Of a stretch of DNA of 10,171 nucleotides, positions 6,719 through 10,171 are shown one piece after another. The notes below the pieces were generated by a model. That model did not search any database. It worked only from the letters and a program-made list of their open reading frames with translations, and was not told the DNA's origin. Position 1 is the stretch's first letter. Every line of letters starts with the position of its first letter. The position numbers and the translations under genes are program-made. The DNA is from Leucocoprinus leucothites (lineage: Eukaryota > Basidiomycota > Agaricomycetes > Agaricales > Agaricaceae), in NCBI GenBank assembly GCA_013368445.1, contig JAACJO010000115.1, forward strand, positions 1 to 10,171. Direction: 5' to 3'.

Positions 6719-7336
6719 TGATCTAAAGTTTTTTTTAACTTGCTGCTTTAATAGCAATATGCTTTTTATATTACTAACAGTCCAATTAACTTTGTCGTAT
6801 TTTATTTGCTTTTGCAATTTGTCTATATCTCTTTTAAATTTTTTTTTCTTTTTTTAATTTTAAATCTAAATTAATCTTTTTATAAAAAAATCCCTTTTTT
6901 TAAATAAAAATTTAACTAATTGAACAATTAGGCCTACTAAATGACTAGGCTAATTATTAGTAGGTAAACATATTTCCAAATTTAATTTGTATATTAACAG
7001 TGCTATAAATCTGAAGTAGACTATCTTATTAAGGTAGGGGGTTAACTCTGTTTCCTTTAATCCTTGTAGGAATTGTATTTGGAATTGTATAAAAAAATTT
7101 TTTACCAAAGTGCTTATGCACTAGTTAAATCTAAAGAGCATATATTTATATATAATCCTAAGCTGTACTTGTAAAATTAAAAAAAAGTATTCTAGGCCAT
7201 TAAAGTAAAAACTAAACCAAATTTTTTTTAGTAAATTTGGTTTAGTTTGTTAAGCCAAGTATTAAAAAAATACTGCTTTTGCAGAAATAAGTAATAAAAT
7301 TTAAATTAAGACAAATAAGGAACAGTTATAAACCAA
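6719..7336. other. AT-rich spacer between cox2 and rns
   Basis: About 620 bases separate the cox2 stop from the 5' end of rns on the minus strand. No ORF or tRNA was recognised. It contains CCTACTAA/TTAGTAGG (6933-6940 with 6957-6964), which overlaps an alternative pairing of the TAGGC motifs inside it. It also has a GGTAGGGGGTTAAC tract at 7035-7048, a 16-bp perfect inverted repeat (7209-7248), and a small CTGC-TTTT-GCAG hairpin (7273-7284). A promoter for rns could lie here, but no fungal mitochondrial promoter consensus was recognised. Confidence 0.7.
7209..7248. repeat. 16-bp perfect inverted repeat downstream of cox2
   Basis: The arm AAACTAAACCAAATTT (7209-7224) is exactly mirrored by AAATTTGGTTTAGTTT (7233-7248) around an eight-base loop. 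It is the longest perfect stem seen in the window. It lies about 90 bases after the cox2 stop codon in the direction of transcription, so it is well placed to be a cox2 mRNA 3'-end or processing structure before rns. Function is inferred from position only. Confidence 0.8.
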
Positions 7337-8104
7337 TTAAGAAGCTGAATCAACCCAAACTAAGAAATCAGGTGAAGATACTGCTTCAACTACTATAGGC
7401 ATAAATCCGTGCCAAACTCCGCAAATTTCAGAACATTGACCGTAGAATGTACCTGTTCTTTCAGCTAAGAATGATACTTGATTTAATCTACCAGGTACAG
7501 CATCTAATTTTAAACCTAAAGAAGGAACCGCAAAGCAGTGAATTACATCCGCACCAGTAACAATTAATCTAATGTGGCAATCAACAGGAATAATTAATTT
7601 ATTATCTACATCTAATAATCTAAATTGTCCTAATTCTAAATCTGATTCTGGTATCATGTATGAATCAAAATCTATAGATTCTCCAGTATCTGTAATAAAA
7701 TCAGAATATTCATAAGACCAATACCATTGGTGACCTACTACTTTAATTGTTAATGTTGGAGAAATTACTTCATCCATTAAATATAATAATCTAAATGATG
7801 GGAAAGCAATAGCTATTAGAATTAAAGCTGGTGTAACTGTCCAAACTAATTCTAATACTGTACCATGTGTTAAATATTTGTGTGCTATAGCGTTCCTACT
7901 TGAATCGAAATAATAAATTAAACTGAATAATACCCAAGCTACCGCTAGAGATATAACTATTAAATAGAAACCTATAGTATTGTGTAATGTAACTAGACCT
8001 GTGAATCCCGGTGCAGCACTATCTTGAAAACCCAATTGCCAAGGTTGAGCAGCATCATTGTATATAGTTGAAATTAAATTAGTAAAACTAGCAAAAATTG
8101 TCAT
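7337..8104 (-). CDS. cox2: cytochrome c oxidase subunit 2
   Basis: This 255-residue protein carries the CuA centre of complex IV, which accepts electrons from cytochrome c on the intermembrane-space side. The order is normal: an N-terminal segment (PWQLGFQDSAAP, 21-32), two transmembrane helices (about 41-64 and 84-106), the aromatic HQWYWSYEY (125-133), then the cupredoxin domain. CuA ligands are all present: His189, Cys224, Glu226, Cys228, His232 and Met235 in VIHCFAVPS and GQCSEICGVWHGFMP. Length and start agree with fungal homologues; ATG at 8102-8104 follows an AT-rich leader. All Trp codons checked are TGG. The residue after His189 is Cys, where many fungi have Asp and mammals Ser. The gene lies between nad3 and rns on the same strand and is separated from both by long hairpin-bearing spacers. 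Confidence 0.98.
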   Translation of the reverse strand: MTIFASFTNLISTIYNDAAQPWQLGFQDSAAPGFTGLVTLHNTIGFYLIVISLAVAWVLFSLIYYFDSSRNAIAHKYLTHGTVLELVWTVTPALILIAIAFPSFRLLYLMDEVISPTLTIKVVGHQWYWSYEYSDFITDTGESIDFDSYMIPESDLELGQFRLLDVDNKLIIPVDCHIRLIVTGADVIHCFAVPSLGLKLDAVPGRLNQVSFLAERTGTFYGQCSEICGVWHGFMPIVVEAVSSPDFLVWVDSAS

Positions 8105-8643
8105 CTAAATGTTAATTGTTTATGTCTTAATTTACTGGTTTATCTTAAAATTTAAAGAAAATAATAATTAATAATATATTAATTATTTACTGCTTCGTAG
8201 TAAGCAGTAGTATTTTTAAGTTAGATATGTTGCGTTTCTTGCCTTGCAACAGTCAGTATTTACTATAAAATATCTGATAAACTTAAACGCTAAGTAACTT
8301 AGTTACTATACATCTTAAGACTTTCTTAATTTATTCTTGCTGTTAATTTTAAAACCTAGCAATCACACGGTTTATTAGGTTTTATCTTTAAGTAAAGTTT
8401 TACCTTAGAAAAATTAATTACCTAATACTTTTACTGCGAAAGCACTATTTATTTTCAATAGTCCAGTTTAAAATTTTTCGATAACGGAAATAAATTAAAG
8501 AAATGTAAACTATTCCTAATTAAATTTATAGTGAGGATTTTTTTTTTATTCTGAATTAAATCCTATTGAAAGCAAAAAATAAACAATTAACTTTAAACAG
8601 AAAAAACTTTTTTTTCTCTAAAGGGGGTATTAATTGTTTATTT
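8105..8643. other. hairpin-rich spacer between nad3 and cox2
   Basis: This 540-base AT-rich spacer has no recognisable ORF or tRNA but is crowded with perfect short stems. They are TACTGCTT/AAGCAGTA (8188-8195, 8202-8209), TGTTGC/GCAACA (8228-8233, 8246-8251, enclosed by AGATA/TATCT), AGTAAC/GTTACT (8293-8298, 8302-8307), TAAAACCTA/TAGGTTTTA (8350-8358, 8376-8384), a TGC-GAAA-GCA mini-stem near 8433-8442, and AGGATTT/AAATCCT (8534-8540, 8558-8564). A G5 run is at 8622-8626. It would form the 3' leader of nad3 and the 5' leader of cox2 in a shared transcript. Confidence 0.7.
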
Positions 8644-9027
8644 TTAATCTTGAGATAGATTTTTTTTTACAACTTCATTTGATACTAGACTAATAGCTCC
8701 TGATCCAATTTCTAATACAAATCCTATTGTTAATACTACAAAGAAAATAATTGCAATACAGTAACCGAAAGTAGATACTTGATACATTGTAACAGATAGA
8801 GGATAAAGTAGAAGAACTTCAAGATCAAAAATTAAGAATAATAAAGCAACTAAGAAGAAGTGAATTTGGAAAGTAGATCTAGTTTGACCGCTAATAGCTT
8901 GGAATCCACACTCATAAGCAGAAACTTTGGCTTCATCCGGTCTATGAACAGCTAATAGTACATTTAGAGCTAATAAAGCAACAGCTAATATAGGTACAAA
9001 AATAAATAAAAATAATAAGTTATTCAT
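8644..9027 (-). CDS. nad3: NADH dehydrogenase subunit 3
   Basis: This is a 127-residue membrane subunit of complex I. Three transmembrane helices are visible (about 3-26, 55-78 and 84-108). The long first matrix loop holds the conserved YECGF, with Cys40 matching the cysteine exposed in the deactive state of complex I. FDLEVLLLYP (67-76) marks the second helix and its conserved acidic pair. The start is the ATG at 9025-9027, giving [12 protein letters not shown] six bases upstream is in frame but would lie inside nad2 and is not needed. The A of the ATG is the last base of the nad2 TAA, so the two genes overlap by one base and must be co-transcribed. Confidence 0.97.
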   Translation of the reverse strand: MNNLLFLFIFVPILAVALLALNVLLAVHRPDEAKVSAYECGFQAISGQTRSTFQIHFFLVALLFLIFDLEVLLLYPLSVTMYQVSTFGYCIAIIFFVVLTIGFVLEIGSGAISLVSNEVVKKNLSQD

Positions 9028-10171
9028 TACCAATTAAATAGTGATAAAGATAGTAATTGTGTACTATTTAAGATTAATGATGGTTTTAAAATAAATAATA
9101 AGATTACTAATGTTAAAACTGATATTACAAAACTATGTATATTAGTTAAGTAAAGAGAATTGCTTCCATCTATTAAAATAGATTTTCTTATTGGGTCTAC
9201 TAAAATGTCATCTGACATAGTATATAGAACTTTTACTATTTTTAAATAATATGAGGCACTTATTACACTTACTAGTATTGCTATTATTGATATAAAGTAA
9301 TAACCATTTTGAATTGCTGAATATAATACAAATTGTTTACTAAAGAAACCTATTAAAGGTGGTATACCTGCCATAGAAAATAAACATACAGCTAAACTTA
9401 TACTTAATATAGGATTTGAAATAAATTGCCCTTTAAGTTCTCTTATGTATCTTATATCTTTAATATCTTTATTAGCTTGATTAGCAGCAATAATATAACT
9501 TATAGCTATGATAATTAAGAATATATTTAAATTTGTTATAGTATATTGTATAATATAGAAAATTAAAGAATCGATAGATGATTCACTATTTATAGCTAAT
9601 GCTAATAATATAAACCCTATGTGTGAGATAGTACTATATGCCAATAATCTTTTTATTCTAGTTTGAGCTAAACCTACAACTGTACCTATTAATAAAGATA
9701 ATAGTGAGCTTACTAATAATAATATTTTTAATAATGAATTATTTATTGTATAATTGTATATGATTGAGGTATTATTATTAAAATCTGATAAAGCAGAAAT
9801 ATTTATTAAATTAAATCCATAATATTGTAATTCTAATAATAAAATTAATATTGCTATTTTTGGTATTATTGTTAACCATATTGTTACTATTGTTGGTACT
9901 TCATCATATACATCTGGACTCCAATTATGTAAAGGTGCTGCTGCTATTTTAAATAAGAATCCAATAAATATTAAAATTAAACCTAAACTTAGTCCTTGTA
10001 TAAGAGACGCAGAAGAAGAGTTATCTATTAAAGATAAACTATTTAAAGAAATAGAATTAGCTGTAGATATTAAACTATATATAGAATCAAAATTTGTTAA
10101 TCCTGTATATGAATATAAAATACCACATCCTAATAAAATTATACATGAAGATAAACCTCCTAATAGGAAAT
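9027..10171 (-). CDS. nad2: NADH dehydrogenase subunit 2, 5' end outside window
   Basis: The frame is open without a stop from the window edge to TAA at 9027-9029, giving 380 residues of a longer proton-pumping membrane subunit of complex I. Family motifs appear in order: [20 protein letters not shown] and then [12 protein letters not shown] near 9840-9950, [14 protein letters not shown] near 9617-9653, and [20 protein letters not shown] near 9315-9375. Many hydrophobic helices lie between them. The TTG at 9642-9644 sits inside the conserved KRLLAYS motif and is not a start. Between the window edge and the first motif is a Ser/Asn-rich stretch of about 40 residues that is likely a divergent loop. 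Ends in LFNW, and its stop overlaps the nad3 ATG. Confidence 0.97.
   Translation of the reverse strand, partial: FLLGGLSSCIILLGCGILYSYTGLTNFDSIYSLISTANSISLNSLSLIDNSSSASLIQGLSLGLILIFIGFLFKIAAAPLHNWSPDVYDEVPTIVTIWLTIIPKIAILILLLELQYYGFNLINISALSDFNNNTSIIYNYTINNSLLKILLLVSSLLSLLIGTVVGLAQTRIKRLLAYSTISHIGFILLALAINSESSIDSLIFYIIQYTITNLNIFLIIIAISYIIAANQANKDIKDIRYIRELKGQFISNPILSISLAVCLFSMAGIPPLIGFFSKQFVLYSAIQNGYYFISIIAILVSVISASYYLKIVKVLYTMSDDILVDPIRKSILIDGSNSLYLTNIHSFVISVLTLVILLFILKPSLILNSTQLLSLSLFNW

Noticed and set aside
8105..8643. A tRNA gene in the nad3-cox2 spacer
   Set aside because: Several stems are present, but none combines into a cloverleaf with an acceptor stem and a T-loop TTCRA motif.
9028..9033. 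TTG at 9031-9033 as the nad3 start
   Set aside because: It lies within nad2 and adds two residues not needed. The ATG at 9025-9027 gives the familiar one-base TAATG overlap.
9642..9644. TTG as the nad2 start
   Set aside because: The conserved KRLLAYS motif spans it, and the frame continues open with nad2 motifs to the window edge.
1..10171. CRISPR array, bacterial operon or prophage
   Set aside because: There are no regularly spaced repeats of that kind and no phage or bacterial accessory genes. All recognised genes are mitochondrial.
1..10171. Nuclear copy of mitochondrial DNA
   Set aside because: Reading frames, tRNA folds, rRNA core and intron cores are intact, with no scattered stops, so functional mtDNA is far more likely.

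Overview
The window is fungal mitochondrial DNA. It is very AT-rich. It carries split cob, a small-subunit rRNA (rns) in which the common fungal mtSSU primer site MS1 can be read, tRNAs with mitochondrial-style arms, cox2, and the one-base nad2/nad3 overlap typical of fungal mtDNA. No in-frame TGA was seen, so the genetic code cannot be told from this window. Genes lie on both strands, and the cox2 and cob sequences look somewhat basidiomycete-like. The phylum is only a weak inference.

Layout. Positions 1-2738 (+ strand) hold the 3' part of cob, interrupted by three group I introns. The first intron (cut by the window start) carries the C-terminal end of a LAGLIDADG homing endonuclease. The second (937-1361) and third (1582-2397) have no ORF. 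The third intron's splice sites are fixed by a 9-bp P1, a 7-bp P10 and a terminal G. From 2739 to about 3733 is an AT-rich non-coding region where convergent transcription must end. It starts with a C-run/G-run hairpin and ends with small GC palindromes.

Everything further right is on the minus strand, read from 10171 leftward: nad2 (5' end outside the window), nad3, a hairpin-rich spacer, cox2, a second spacer with a 16-bp perfect inverted repeat, rns with enlarged variable regions, then trnV(uac), trnM(cau) and trnS(uga).

Functionally, cob encodes the membrane core of complex III, cox2 the CuA subunit of complex IV, and nad2 and nad3 membrane-arm subunits of complex I. rns and the tRNAs serve mitochondrial translation. 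The genes are ordinary. The points worth a second look are the cob intron at the codon 143/144 boundary (relevant to QoI fungicide resistance), an endonuclease whose second active-site acid appears lost, two related ORF-less introns sharing a displaced sequence block, and several families of spacer hairpins. I found no evidence for a wholly new system.
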